A stretch of 27,285 nt of DNA, taken from an uncultured Collinsella sp. (GTDB taxonomy: Bacteria > Actinomycetota > Coriobacteriia > Coriobacteriales > Coriobacteriaceae). The notes beneath the pieces are model-generated. The model ran no database searches and was not told where the DNA came from. It saw only the letters and a list, made by a program, of their open reading frames with translations. Each line of letters begins with the position of its first letter. The first letter of the stretch is position 1. The DNA lies in NCBI GenBank assembly GCA_900766165.1, contig CAAFUK010000064.1, forward strand, positions 1-27,285. The letters run 5' to 3'. The position numbers and the translations under genes were made by a program. This document shows, in pieces, positions 9,471 through 16,085 of the stretch.

Positions 9471-9488
9471 TTCTGCAGCTGATACCAT

Positions 9489-9518
9489 ATTGTAGCGATA
9501 CCCTCTACGTTTCCCCAA
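9489..9518 (-). promoter_or_regulatory. Candidate promoter for ddl-dinG
   Basis: On the minus strand TACAAT (-10, plus-strand 9489-9494) follows TTGGGG (-35, 9513-9518) by 18 bp. It lies about 40 bp upstream of the ddl start. The -10 is good and the -35 matches only in TTG, so this is tentative. Confidence 0.3.
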
Positions 9519-9533
9519 AATCGAAAGGCTTCC

Positions 9534-10586
9534 ATGAATCCCAGGACTAAATCTCAGGACATTCGCGACTTGAGCCAAAACGATATTCGCGAGCTCGTGG
9601 CCGAGCTTGGCCAGCCCGCCTTCCGCGCGAAGCAGCTCATCGAATGGGTCTTTGAGAAGAACGTTTGTTCGTTTGACGATATGACCAACCTTCCCAAGGC
9701 TTTCCGCGAGCAGCTTAAAGAGGCTTTTGCCTTTGACACGCCGGCTGAACTCACCAAGCAGGTTTCCAAAGATGGCTCTCGCAAGTATCTGCTCGAGTAC
9801 CACGACGGCGTTTCCGTCGAGACCGTCGGCATGCCCCGTCGTAACAAGCTTTCCGTCTGCGTTTCCACCCAGGCAGGCTGTGGCATGGGCTGTGCCTTTT
9901 GCGCTACCGGTCTCAACGGCCTCAAGCGCTCTCTGACCGCTCAAGAGATCGTCGACCAGGTACTTCATGTATCCAACGACTTTGGCGAGCGCGCCACGAG
10001 CGTTGTCTTCATGGGCCAGGGCGAGCCGTTTGCCAACTACGACGAGGTTCTCAAGGCGCTGCGAATCCTCAACGACCCCGATGGCATCGGTATCGGCGCT
10101 CGTCACCTCACCGTCTCTACCAGCGGCGTTATTCCCGGTATTCGCAAATTTGCCGACATCCCCGAGCAGTTCACGCTTGCCGTTTCCCTGCATTCCGCCA
10201 TCCAGTCGACGCGCAATAAGCTCATGCCCGGTGTTAAGAAGTACACGCTGCTTCGCCTTCACGAAGCGCTTCAGCTCTACACCGAGAAGACCGGCCGCCG
10301 CCCGACCTATGAGTATGCCATGATCGAAGGCGTCAACGATATGAATCCCGAAATGCAGGCGCTCTGCGACTTCTGCGAGGGAACGCTGTGCCACGTTAAC
10401 CTCATTCAGCTTAACGACATCGAGGGTAGCCCGCTCAAGCCGTCGCCGATTCATAAGGTTGAGGATCTTCAGCGTCGTCTTGAGTCCCGTGGCATCGAGA
10501 CCACGATTCGTAACTCCCGTGGTAACGATATTGACGCCGCTTGCGGACAGCTGAAGCAGCGCTTCAAAGTTCAGAAGAACGCATAG
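9534..10586 (+). CDS. rlmN: 23S rRNA (adenine2503-C2)/tRNA adenine37 methyltransferase RlmN
   Basis: This 350-residue radical-SAM enzyme methylates C2 of A2503 in 23S rRNA and, in some bacteria, A37 of tRNA. The cluster-binding CxxxCxxC is at C116, C120 and C123 (AGCGMGCAFCATG). The conserved GQGEP and STSGVIPGI motifs follow, and the methyl-carrying Cys is C337 in DIDAACGQL near the C-terminus. Length matches the family. The ATG follows GAAAGG by five bases. It is a single-gene unit, divergent from ddl and closed by a strong hairpin terminator 38 bp downstream of the stop. Confidence 0.96.
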   Translation: MNPRTKSQDIRDLSQNDIRELVAELGQPAFRAKQLIEWVFEKNVCSFDDMTNLPKAFREQLKEAFAFDTPAELTKQVSKDGSRKYLLEYHDGVSVETVGMPRRNKLSVCVSTQAGCGMGCAFCATGLNGLKRSLTAQEIVDQVLHVSNDFGERATSVVFMGQGEPFANYDEVLKALRILNDPDGIGIGARHLTVSTSGVIPGIRKFADIPEQFTLAVSLHSAIQSTRNKLMPGVKKYTLLRLHEALQLYTEKTGRRPTYEYAMIEGVNDMNPEMQALCDFCEGTLCHVNLIQLNDIEGSPLKPSPIHKVEDLQRRLESRGIETTIRNSRGNDIDAACGQLKQRFKVQKNA

Positions 10587-10604
10587 GGGAGTCGCATCCC
10601 AAAA

Positions 10605-10620
10605 CGTTTCATGTGAAACA
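10605..10620. promoter_or_regulatory. Degenerate parS-like site
   Basis: CGTTTCATGTGAAACA matches the parS consensus TGTTTCACGTGAAACA at 14 of 16 positions and keeps the GTTTCA/TGAAAC half-sites. It sits just after rlmN, about 2.1 kb from the main parS array. It may be a secondary ParB nucleation site; binding is not shown. Confidence 0.5.
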
Positions 10621-10623
10621 TCG

Positions 10624-10660
10624 AACGACCCCGGTTACAGAATATGCAACCGGGGTCGTT
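10624..10660 (+). terminator. Rho-independent terminator of rlmN
   Basis: A perfect 13-bp stem (10624-10636 with 10648-10660, GC-rich core CGACCCCGGTT) encloses an 11-nt loop. It is followed on the plus strand by a moderately T-rich tail, TCATTTATT. Confidence 0.8.
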
Positions 10661-10720
10661 TCATTTATTGACCTTAATTTTGAATCAGCTGCTACCTGTC
10701 CCATTTTTACGGCCAAAATA

Positions 10721-10756
10721 AGGGGTCCTTGTCTCATGAATCAGACAAGGACCCCT
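10721..10756 (-). terminator. Rho-independent terminator of the par operon
   Basis: A perfect 14-bp stem (10721-10734 with 10743-10756) encloses an 8-nt loop. Read on the minus strand it is followed by TATTTT. It lies about 30 bp beyond the stop of the last leftward gene, so it should end transcription of parA, parB and the small membrane gene. Confidence 0.8.
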
Positions 10757-10776
10757 CAAAATATGCTGAGTAATTG

Positions 10777-10788
10777 TTAGGTACCTAA
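10777..10788. repeat. 12-bp palindrome TTAGGTACCTAA, copy 1
   Basis: A perfect palindrome overlaps the TAG stop of the small membrane protein gene. An identical copy is at 14281-14292; with the preceding G the shared stretch is 13 bp. Function unknown: it could be an operator, a recombination scar or chance. Confidence 0.6.
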
Positions 10789-11039
10789 TAGCCTACATTT
10801 TCCCATTGGTTGCTGACCCAACCTTGATTAATCTTGGGATTCTTCGTTACCTGAGCAGTACGCATGGCAACATCTTCTGTCATAACATCCATTTTCTTTT
10901 TGGAAGTATCGACGATATCTTGCGCGCTACGAAGCAAACGACCTCGAAGTTCATCGTCTGTCGCGATCCTATAGCCAGCAAAGGCACCAGCCGCGACAGT
11001 CGTCACCAATGCAATCGCTGTTAAAATCTTACTCCTCAT
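10785..11039 (-). CDS. Small membrane-anchored protein downstream of parB
   Basis: This 84-residue protein starts at ATG 11039, preceded by AGGAGG five bases upstream. A reading frame extends a few codons further but has no ribosome site. Residues 4-26 form a hydrophobic N-terminal helix rich in Ala/Val. A charged segment likely to form a helix follows (DDELRGRLLRSAQDIVDTSKKK), then a polar C-terminus ending in WENVGY. The layout resembles small YtxH-like membrane proteins, but I cannot assign a family with confidence. It overlaps the parB 3' end by 11 bp and precedes the operon terminator, so it should be coexpressed with ParA and ParB. Confidence 0.75.
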   Translation of the reverse strand: MRSKILTAIALVTTVAAGAFAGYRIATDDELRGRLLRSAQDIVDTSKKKMDVMTEDVAMRTAQVTKNPKINQGWVSNQWENVGY

Positions 11040-11934
11040 CTTGGCCTCCTTGATCAAACTGAATCATTTCGCCAAGAATACGAGAGAGCTCTTCCTCGTC
11101 TTTAAACTCAATCTCAATCTTATTCTTTCCACGCGAGCTCTTCACACGCACGTTGGTATTAAAAACCTGACGAAGCACGCGGGCAGCCTTTTTAAAAGAC
11201 TGAGGCGTTGCAGGCCTCGGCGTCTTAGGTGTCTCTCCGGCAGAAAACAACGGAGCAAGATTTTCTGTCGCTCTTACGGAAAGGCCCTCTGTAACAACTT
11301 TCTCTGCAAGTCGAATACGCGCGTCCTCATAGGGAACTGCAAGAATCGCACGTGCATGACCAGCAGTAAGTTTGCCCTCAAAAATCATCTGCTGAACTAC
11401 TTCGGGGAGATCGAGAAGACGCAGCGAGTTTGTAATTGCAGAGCGTGACTTGCTTACTGCCTTCGACAATGCCTCCTGGGTCATCCCGCTGGCATCAATG
11501 AGTTGGCGATAGCCCTTAGCCTCTTCGACGGGATTCAGATCAGAACGCTGAAGGTTTTCGATAAGAGCAAGAGCCAGCATCTCTTCATCATTTACCTCTT
11601 TAATGATGACTGGCAATTCTTCAAGGCCAGCAAGCTTTGACGCCTGGTAACGACGCTCACCAGCGATGATCTCATAGCCGTTTCCATGCTTGCGAACCAA
11701 AAGCGGCTGCAAAACGCCATGTTCTTGGATTGACTCGCTCAACTCGCGAAGTTCAGTTTCGTTAAAGTGAATTCGCGGCTGATTAGGGTTGGGAACGATA
11801 TCCTCAATAGGTAGTTTTGTTTCAGATGCGGCATTTGAAGCCGATGCAGCCGAACCGCCGGTCTCATACTCGGCCTCTGAGACCAAAGCATTGAGTCCAC
11901 GTCCCAATCCGCCACGTTTCTTTACACTAGGCAC
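11029..11934 (-). CDS. parB: Chromosome-partitioning protein ParB (Spo0J), CTP-dependent clamp
   Basis: This 301-residue protein binds parS, loads as a CTP-dependent sliding clamp and recruits SMC/ParA for origin segregation. The N-terminus has the conserved KKRGGLGRGLNAL ParA-interaction motif (5-17). Then come a linker, PNPNQPR (48-54), the CTP-binding GERRYQA motif (92-98), ENLQRSDLNPVEEA (126-139), a helix-turn-helix near 150-175 and a C-terminal dimerisation domain. The start is GTG and overlaps the end of parA by 8 bp, with AGAGGTG as the ribosome site. GC content is visibly below that of gyrA/gyrB. Confidence 0.96.
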   Translation of the reverse strand: MPSVKKRGGLGRGLNALVSEAEYETGGSAASASNAASETKLPIEDIVPNPNQPRIHFNETELRELSESIQEHGVLQPLLVRKHGNGYEIIAGERRYQASKLAGLEELPVIIKEVNDEEMLALALIENLQRSDLNPVEEAKGYRQLIDASGMTQEALSKAVSKSRSAITNSLRLLDLPEVVQQMIFEGKLTAGHARAILAVPYEDARIRLAEKVVTEGLSVRATENLAPLFSAGETPKTPRPATPQSFKKAARVLRQVFNTNVRVKSSRGKNKIEIEFKDEEELSRILGEMIQFDQGGQDEE

Positions 11935-12727
11935 GCTTGATCACCTCTTTTGCAAGGTTCATATATGCTTTTGCACCCTTATTTTGAGGTGCATAGGTAA
12001 TTACCGGTTCTCCAAAAGACGGGGCTTCGGAGATTTTAACCGTACGGGGGATTAGCGTCTTAAACGCCTTATCACCAAAGTACGATTGAACCTCCTCAAC
12101 AACCTGATTCGATAGTGAAGTACGCGAGTCATACATGGTCATAAGCACACCATAGGTGTCTAAGCCCTTGTTCAGCCGTGATTTGACCATCTTCATTGAC
12201 TCAAGCAGCTTCGTAACGCCCTCGAGTGCGTAATATTCGCACTGGATCGGAATCAAAACGCTGTCTGCTGCGGTCAAAGCGTTGATAGTAAGCAGGCCGA
12301 GCGAAGGAGGACAGTCAATGAAAATAAAGTCAAACTCGTCCTGAATCGGCTCAAGCAAATCTTTGAGGCGGGTTTCACGAGCAATTGCGCTTACGAGCTC
12401 AATTTCCGCGCCTGCAAGTTGAATTGTAGCCGGAATAACGAATACCTTTTTACAATTTGTATCAAGAACAAGCGATTCTGCCGGCACATCATTCAACAAT
12501 GCATCATAGATGCAGTGATCAAGGTCTTCTTTTTCAATTCCGAATCCGCTGGTGCTGTTTCCCTGCGGATCAAAATCGACAATCAGTGTCTTACGACCCT
12601 GCTCACCCAGTGCTGCTGCAAGGTTTACAGCCGTCGTTGACTTACCGACGCCGCCTTTTTGATTGATGATTGCAATGATACGCGTGTCTTTTGCGCTCTT
12701 AGAACGCTTAACGTCGCGAAATCCCAC
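11927..12727 (-). CDS. parA: Chromosome-partitioning ATPase ParA (Soj)
   Basis: This 266-residue Walker-type ATPase partners ParB in origin segregation. The deviant Walker A KGGVGKSTT lies at 24-32 with the signature lysine. Walker A' VDFDPQGNSTSGFG and Walker B FIFIDCPPSLG follow. The C-terminal part has the usual TLIPRTVKISEAPSFG motif. The start is GTG with AGGAGGG four bases upstream. The first ten residues (GFRDVKRSKS) are a short basic extension. The gene follows three parS sites and leads the par genes. Like parB and rsmG it has lower GC than the genes right of the origin. Confidence 0.96.
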   Translation of the reverse strand: MGFRDVKRSKSAKDTRIIAIINQKGGVGKSTTAVNLAAALGEQGRKTLIVDFDPQGNSTSGFGIEKEDLDHCIYDALLNDVPAESLVLDTNCKKVFVIPATIQLAGAEIELVSAIARETRLKDLLEPIQDEFDFIFIDCPPSLGLLTINALTAADSVLIPIQCEYYALEGVTKLLESMKMVKSRLNKGLDTYGVLMTMYDSRTSLSNQVVEEVQSYFGDKAFKTLIPRTVKISEAPSFGEPVITYAPQNKGAKAYMNLAKEVIKRA

Positions 12728-12766
12728 GGTCCCTCCTGGTGTGTATTAAAGCTGTCAAACGGAGGA

Positions 12767-12782
12767 TGTTTCACGTGAAACA
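12767..12782. promoter_or_regulatory. parS site 1 (perfect)
   Basis: This is an exact match to TGTTTCACGTGAAACA, the ParB binding palindrome. It lies 40 bp upstream of the parA GTG and is the first of three sites at a 39-bp pitch. It could also place ParB over the parA promoter. Confidence 0.95.
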
Positions 12783-12805
12783 TTCCGAATCGATATCAAC
12801 CGCCA

Positions 12806-12821
12806 TGTTTCACGTAAAACA
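12806..12821. promoter_or_regulatory. parS site 2 (one mismatch)
   Basis: TGTTTCACGTAAAACA differs from the parS palindrome only at position 11 (G to A). Its start is exactly 39 bp from both neighbouring sites. Confidence 0.9.
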
Positions 12822-12844
12822 CTGCAAGTTGTTAGTATCCATTA

Positions 12845-12860
12845 TGTTTCACGTGAAACA
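12845..12860. promoter_or_regulatory. parS site 3 (perfect)
   Basis: This exact 16-bp parS palindrome lies one base beyond the rsmG stop codon. It is the third member of the evenly spaced array. Confidence 0.95.
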
Positions 12861-12861
12861 T

Positions 12862-13599
12862 CTAGGCAAGCGGATTCTTCTTTGCCACGCCATTTGCACG
12901 AGGCAATGAGACAGATGCTGGATGACTCTTCTTAAGAACAATGAACTCCCTGTGACCCAAGCCTTCAGGCAAATCAATTGCGTCATTCAGAAGCAAAGTG
13001 AAGCCGCAAATCTTAGCTGCTGACATGCCGGAAGCAAGCTCCTCATCCGAAGGATTGCCCTTGGTTATAACAAATAGCCCTCCATCCTTCAGATACGGAG
13101 CCGCATACTCAACAAGAATCGGTAGAGGGGCCAGTGCGCGGGCGGTTACAACAGAGAACTGCTTCTTATGGCTTCGAGCATATTCTTCAAGACGATCATG
13201 AACCGCATGAGCATGTTTCAATCCAAGAGCATGGACAAAGGAATTAACCGCATCAACCTTCTTGCCAACAGAGTCAATATAAGTAGCTTTACGATGCGTG
13301 GTTATGGTTAATGGAATACCAGGGAAGCCCGCACCTGTTCCCATATCGAGCAAAGCTCCCTCAGGAGCCTTGTTGATATAGGGGAGCAAAACAAGTGAGT
13401 CGAGGATATGAAGTACTGCAGCATCTTCTACGTTAAGAATACGGGTGAGATTGGTTGTCTTATTTGTTTCTAGAACCAAATCCAAATGCTGAATACATTT
13501 CCTCAGCTCAACATCAGTTACGCTCAAGGAATACTCTTTGCAATAGAAAGCTAGACGACTCAACATCTCGTCAGCTTGCTGATCAGTAAGTACTAACAA
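12862..13599 (-). CDS. rsmG: 16S rRNA (guanine527-N7)-methyltransferase RsmG
   Basis: This 245-residue SAM-dependent methyltransferase acts on G527 of 16S rRNA. The diagnostic NLTRI (50-54), SAM-binding DMGTGAGFPGIP (85-96), DSVGKKVDAVN and VVTARALAPL motifs are present. The frame is open to 13647, but the TTG there falls in the T-tail of the jag terminator and has no ribosome site. TTG 13599 is preceded by AAAGGAG at six bases, so I use it. The gene sits between the jag terminator and the parS/parAB region, as in many Firmicutes and Actinobacteria. The C-terminal 15 residues (LPRANGVAKKNPLA) look like a poorly conserved tail. Confidence 0.93.
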   Translation of the reverse strand: MLVLTDQQADEMLSRLAFYCKEYSLSVTDVELRKCIQHLDLVLETNKTTNLTRILNVEDAAVLHILDSLVLLPYINKAPEGALLDMGTGAGFPGIPLTITTHRKATYIDSVGKKVDAVNSFVHALGLKHAHAVHDRLEEYARSHKKQFSVVTARALAPLPILVEYAAPYLKDGGLFVITKGNPSDEELASGMSAAKICGFTLLLNDAIDLPEGLGHREFIVLKKSHPASVSLPRANGVAKKNPLA

Positions 13600-13650
13600 C
13601 GAAAGCTCCTTTCTGACAAAAATCAGCGTATCGAGAACTTTTGACAAAAA

Positions 13651-13677
13651 AAGGGGACGTGGAAACCACGTCCCCTT
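13651..13677 (-). terminator. Rho-independent terminator of the rpmH-jag cluster
   Basis: A perfect 12-bp stem (13651-13662 with 13666-13677, AAGGGGACGTGG) has a 3-nt loop and is followed on the minus strand by seven T residues. It lies about 20 bp past the jag stop and separates that cluster from rsmG-parAB. Confidence 0.93.
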
Positions 13678-13695
13678 AGCATAAACTCGAGTAGA

Positions 13696-14265
13696 TTATC
13701 GAGCAACAATCACCACATGGCGATCAGGGTCAGAACCCTCAGAATGAGTATCGACGGCATCATTGCCACGAAGTGCAATGTGAACCAGTCGACGCTCGTA
13801 GGCATTCATGGGCGGAAGCGAAACACTCTTATGAGTGCGAATGGCACGCTCGGCAGCAGACTGAGCCATGGAGGCAACCTTGTCCTGACGGCGGCTCTTG
13901 TATCCCTCGACGTCCACTACAACCGGATACCTAAAGCCAAGTTTGCGGCTCACCAGCAAAGAGAACATAACCTGAAGGGCATCAAGGGTGCGACCATGAC
14001 GGCCAATGAGAACAGCAAGGTCGGGAGCCGTTACATCCAAAATCAGCTCACCTTCGTCGCCCTCATACTCATCGATAGGAGAGTTGGCGGCATCGAAGTG
14101 CGAAAGGATGGAACGCAGGATGGAAATAGCAACATCGGCAATGGTGTCCAGCTCCTCATCGGTCAGCTCTTCACCAGCCTTGTAGCGCTGTGCAATCTCG
14201 GGATAATCGCCCGCGACCTGCGGGGCAACCTCCTCAAGCATATCCTCGATGATCTCTTCAGACAT
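13696..14265 (-). CDS. jag: RNA-binding KH/R3H protein Jag (KhpB/EloR)
   Basis: This 189-residue protein starts at ATG 14265, after GGAG; a TTG four codons upstream lacks support. The N-terminus is acidic (EEIIEDMLEEV). A KH domain carries IGRHGRTLDALQ at 87-98, and a C-terminal R3H domain has PMNAYERRLVHIAL at 152-165 with the RxxxH pair at R158/H162. The usual Jag_N domain of Firmicutes is absent or shortened. Family members bind RNA and affect cell-wall elongation and division in streptococci. The gene follows yidC with a 44-bp gap holding the TTAGGTACCTAA palindrome, and is the last gene before a strong terminator. Confidence 0.93.
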   Translation of the reverse strand: MSEEIIEDMLEEVAPQVAGDYPEIAQRYKAGEELTDEELDTIADVAISILRSILSHFDAANSPIDEYEGDEGELILDVTAPDLAVLIGRHGRTLDALQVMFSLLVSRKLGFRYPVVVDVEGYKSRRQDKVASMAQSAAERAIRTHKSVSLPPMNAYERRLVHIALRGNDAVDTHSEGSDPDRHVVIVAR

Positions 14266-14280
14266 AACGTACTCCAAAAG

Positions 14281-14292
14281 TTAGGTACCTAA
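14281..14292. repeat. 12-bp palindrome TTAGGTACCTAA, copy 2
   Basis: This is identical to the palindrome at 10777-10788. It lies between the yidC stop and the jag start, 16 bp upstream of the jag ATG. Confidence 0.6.
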
Positions 14293-14309
14293 ATAAGATT
14301 GATATCCCA

Positions 14310-15080
14310 CTACTTCTTCTTGTGCGGGCGCGGCTTCTTCTCTCGACGAGTGACCTCAACCTGCAGCGGAGCGTTCTTAAGACGCTCCTCCTCATCGGCC
14401 TTCGCCTTGTCGATGACCTTCTGCGTCACAAAAATCTGTTGGATAACCTGCCAAGCAGACGAGACGTCGTAGTACAGCAGAACACCAACGGGAAGGCTCC
14501 AGCCCATCCAAAGCATCATGACCGTCATGACAACGGCCATCATACGCATGCTCTGAGCCTGCTGGCCGGTCTGGTTGCGCGACATATAGAGCTGCGGAAT
14601 CAGGGTCAGAACGGCGAACAGGATCAGGCAAACCAGCGCAGGCAGTGCAACCATAAAGCCATCGGCAAAGGAAGCACTCGGCGTGGTGGTCAGGTCGGGC
14701 AGGATGTTGAAGAACGAGAACGTGCCGTCGTTAAAGTACTGCGGCAGGTTGCGCAGCAATGTAAACAGGGCGAACAGGATAGGCATCTGAATCAGCAGCG
14801 GCAGACAGCCAGCCATGGGGTTGAACTTGTTCTCGCTGTAGAACTTCTGCATCTCCTCGGCCTGACGCTGGGGATCGTCGGCATAGCGCTCCTGGATCTC
14901 GAGCATCTTGGGCTGCAGCACCTGCATGCGAGCCGTCGACTTGGTCGACTTGAGCATGAGCGGCGTCAGCAGCAGACGGATGATGACCACCAGGATGATG
15001 ATGGACAGGCCCCAGTCGACCGCAAAGGTCTGGATGAGCTTGAGCAGCTCGAAAAGGATGTTAACGATCCAATCCCACAT
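14310..15080 (-). CDS. yidC: Membrane protein insertase YidC/SpoIIIJ
   Basis: This 256-residue Oxa1-superfamily protein inserts proteins into the cytoplasmic membrane alone or with SecYEG. About five membrane helices are visible, with the conserved groove arginine R35 in VVIIRLLLTPLM. A cytoplasmic helical hairpin (about 50-85) carries PKMLEIQERYADDPQRQAEE, and NPMAGCLPLLIQMPILFALF follows. The tail is basic (REKKPRPHKKK), typical for ribosome contact. There is no lipoprotein signal peptide, unlike many Bacillus homologues. The ATG follows GGAGG by nine bases. It is the fourth gene of the rpmH cluster. Confidence 0.95.
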   Translation of the reverse strand: MWDWIVNILFELLKLIQTFAVDWGLSIIILVVIIRLLLTPLMLKSTKSTARMQVLQPKMLEIQERYADDPQRQAEEMQKFYSENKFNPMAGCLPLLIQMPILFALFTLLRNLPQYFNDGTFSFFNILPDLTTTPSASFADGFMVALPALVCLILFAVLTLIPQLYMSRNQTGQQAQSMRMMAVVMTVMMLWMGWSLPVGVLLYYDVSSAWQVIQQIFVTQKVIDKAKADEEERLKNAPLQVEVTRREKKPRPHKKK

Positions 15081-15109
15081 GTAAGTTTTCCTCCGATAGC
15101 GAGTGCCCG

Positions 15110-15334
15110 CTAGGGCACAGGGTCATAACCGCCGACGTGCAGGGGATTGCAACGAGCGATGCGCCTCACGGCAAGCCAGCAGCCTCTCAAAACACCGTGC
15201 TTCTCAATCGCCTGGATGGCGTATTGCGAGCACGTTGGGTAATAAATGCAGGCGTCAGGCAATATGGGCGAAATAACCTGTTGATATATGCGAATAGGAG
15301 CGATGGCAACACGTCGCAAAACGTGATTGCTCAT
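15110..15334 (-). CDS. yidD: Membrane protein insertion efficiency factor YidD
   Basis: This 74-residue DUF37-family protein has the hallmark YQQVISPILPDACIYYPTCSQYA followed by AIEKHGVLRGCWLAVRRIARCNPLHVGGYDPVP. It is a small amphipathic, membrane-associated helper of YidC-dependent insertion. The start overlaps the rnpA stop (ATGA), so the two are translationally coupled. Position between rnpA and yidC is the canonical order. Confidence 0.95.
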   Translation of the reverse strand: MSNHVLRRVAIAPIRIYQQVISPILPDACIYYPTCSQYAIQAIEKHGVLRGCWLAVRRIARCNPLHVGGYDPVP

Positions 15335-15669
15335 CGCTCCTCCCCGGCAACGCCGGCGCGCTTCATAAGCGAACGCAACGCCTTGTCCATCTCCTGCGGC
15401 GAGGAAACCCTCGTCTTGGGAGTTGCAAACAAGATGATGTCATAACCCGCAACGGGAAATCCGCAGCTGCGGGCGGCCTCGCGCATCACACGCTTAGATC
15501 GGTTGCGCACGACGGCACAACCGAGTCGCTTAGCACCAACGAAGGCGACCCTTCCGGAGTCGCCTTCGCCAACCGATTCACATATGGTCATTCGAATCAG
15601 AGGGTGATTGAAACGACGCCCCTGACTGAACACATGCTCGAAATCTTGCCGAGACTTAATAGTCTTCAT
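15331..15669 (-). CDS. rnpA: Ribonuclease P protein component
   Basis: This 112-residue basic protein assists the RNase P RNA in tRNA 5' maturation. The signature RNR motif is RNRSKRVMREAAR at 55-67, preceded by FVGAKRLGCAVV. The N-terminus (MKTIKSRQDFEHVFSQGRRF) is typical. The gene follows rpmH by 20 bp and has no evident Shine-Dalgarno, so it may depend on coupling to rpmH. Its last codons overlap yidD by 4 bp. Confidence 0.95.
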   Translation of the reverse strand: MKTIKSRQDFEHVFSQGRRFNHPLIRMTICESVGEGDSGRVAFVGAKRLGCAVVRNRSKRVMREAARSCGFPVAGYDIILFATPKTRVSSPQEMDKALRSLMKRAGVAGEER

Positions 15670-15689
15670 GCGAGATGTGTGTATCGCTG

Positions 15690-15824
15690 CTAGACAGTGA
15701 GACGCTTGCGGCCCTTGGCGCGACGACGGGCGAGCACGGCACGACCACCCTTAGTGGCCATACGGGCACGGAAGCCATGGGTCTTGGCACGCTTACGCTT
15801 ATTAGGCTGATACGTACGCTTCAT
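15690..15824 (-). CDS. rpmH: 50S ribosomal protein L34
   Basis: This 44-residue, very basic protein begins MKRTYQPNKRKRAKTHGFRARM, the standard bL34 sequence. The start ATG has AGGAGG eight bases upstream; a longer frame to 15884 is non-conserved. It is the first gene of the leftward rpmH-rnpA-yidD-yidC-jag cluster and has a strong promoter within the origin spacer. Confidence 0.97.
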   Translation of the reverse strand: MKRTYQPNKRKRAKTHGFRARMATKGGRAVLARRRAKGRKRLTV

Positions 15825-15852
15825 CTTAAGTTCCTCCTGCTGCATTTCGAGT

Positions 15853-15870
15853 GTCCGCGGGGACGCGGAC
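15853..15870. other. Hairpin in the rpmH leader
   Basis: A perfect 7-bp GC-rich inverted repeat (GTCCGCG / CGCGGAC) has a 4-nt loop. It lies between the rpmH promoter and start codon, about 30 nt upstream of the ATG, so it would form in the leader mRNA. There is no T-tail, so it is not an obvious terminator. Confidence 0.5.
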
Positions 15871-15896
15871 GCAGATATAGACACGTGAGCTTGAAG

Positions 15897-15926
15897 ATTG
15901 TAGGGAAATCAATGTTCAAATGTCAA
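15897..15926 (-). promoter_or_regulatory. Strong promoter for rpmH-rnpA-yidD-yidC-jag
   Basis: On the minus strand a perfect TTGACA (plus 15921-15926) is followed after 18 bp by TACAAT (plus 15897-15902). Transcription would start about 65 bp upstream of the rpmH ATG and run away from the origin. Confidence 0.8.
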
Positions 15927-16023
15927 GAAATCAAAGGTAAAAGGTTGCGCAGTTCACACGGTTCCCCCATAAGCACAACCGAAATTTGCGCCTCATGGCA
16001 ACCTTTCACGATATTTCATCGAG

Positions 16024-16032
16024 TTTTCAACA
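16024..16032 (+). promoter_or_regulatory. DnaA-box-like nonamer TTTTCAACA (1)
   Basis: This differs from the E. coli consensus TTATCCACA at positions 3 and 6. It is repeated exactly at 16077, 17210 and 19278 (reverse). Confidence 0.6.
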
Positions 16033-16076
16033 GGTCATGTTGGCAATGTTGAGAACTTTTCGCCCGTTTTCCAAAG

Positions 16077-16085
16077 TTTTCAACA
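16077..16085 (+). promoter_or_regulatory. DnaA-box-like nonamer TTTTCAACA (2)
   Basis: This is an exact second copy in origin segment I, same orientation as the first and 53 bp from it. A related TTTTCCAAA lies just upstream at 16067-16075. Confidence 0.6.

Noticed and set aside
9438..10454. Leftward open frame of 338 codons opposite rlmN
   Set aside because: Antisense to a clear rlmN and crosses the ddl start; no domain.
10587..10784. Small RNA between rlmN and the par operon
   Set aside because: The two strong hairpins are best explained as convergent terminators of the neighbouring units. No promoter or conserved RNA motif was seen.
12767..12860. Three evenly spaced repeats as a possible small CRISPR array
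   Set aside because: The repeats are 16-bp parS palindromes upstream of parA, no cas gene is near, and the spacing fits ParB sites.
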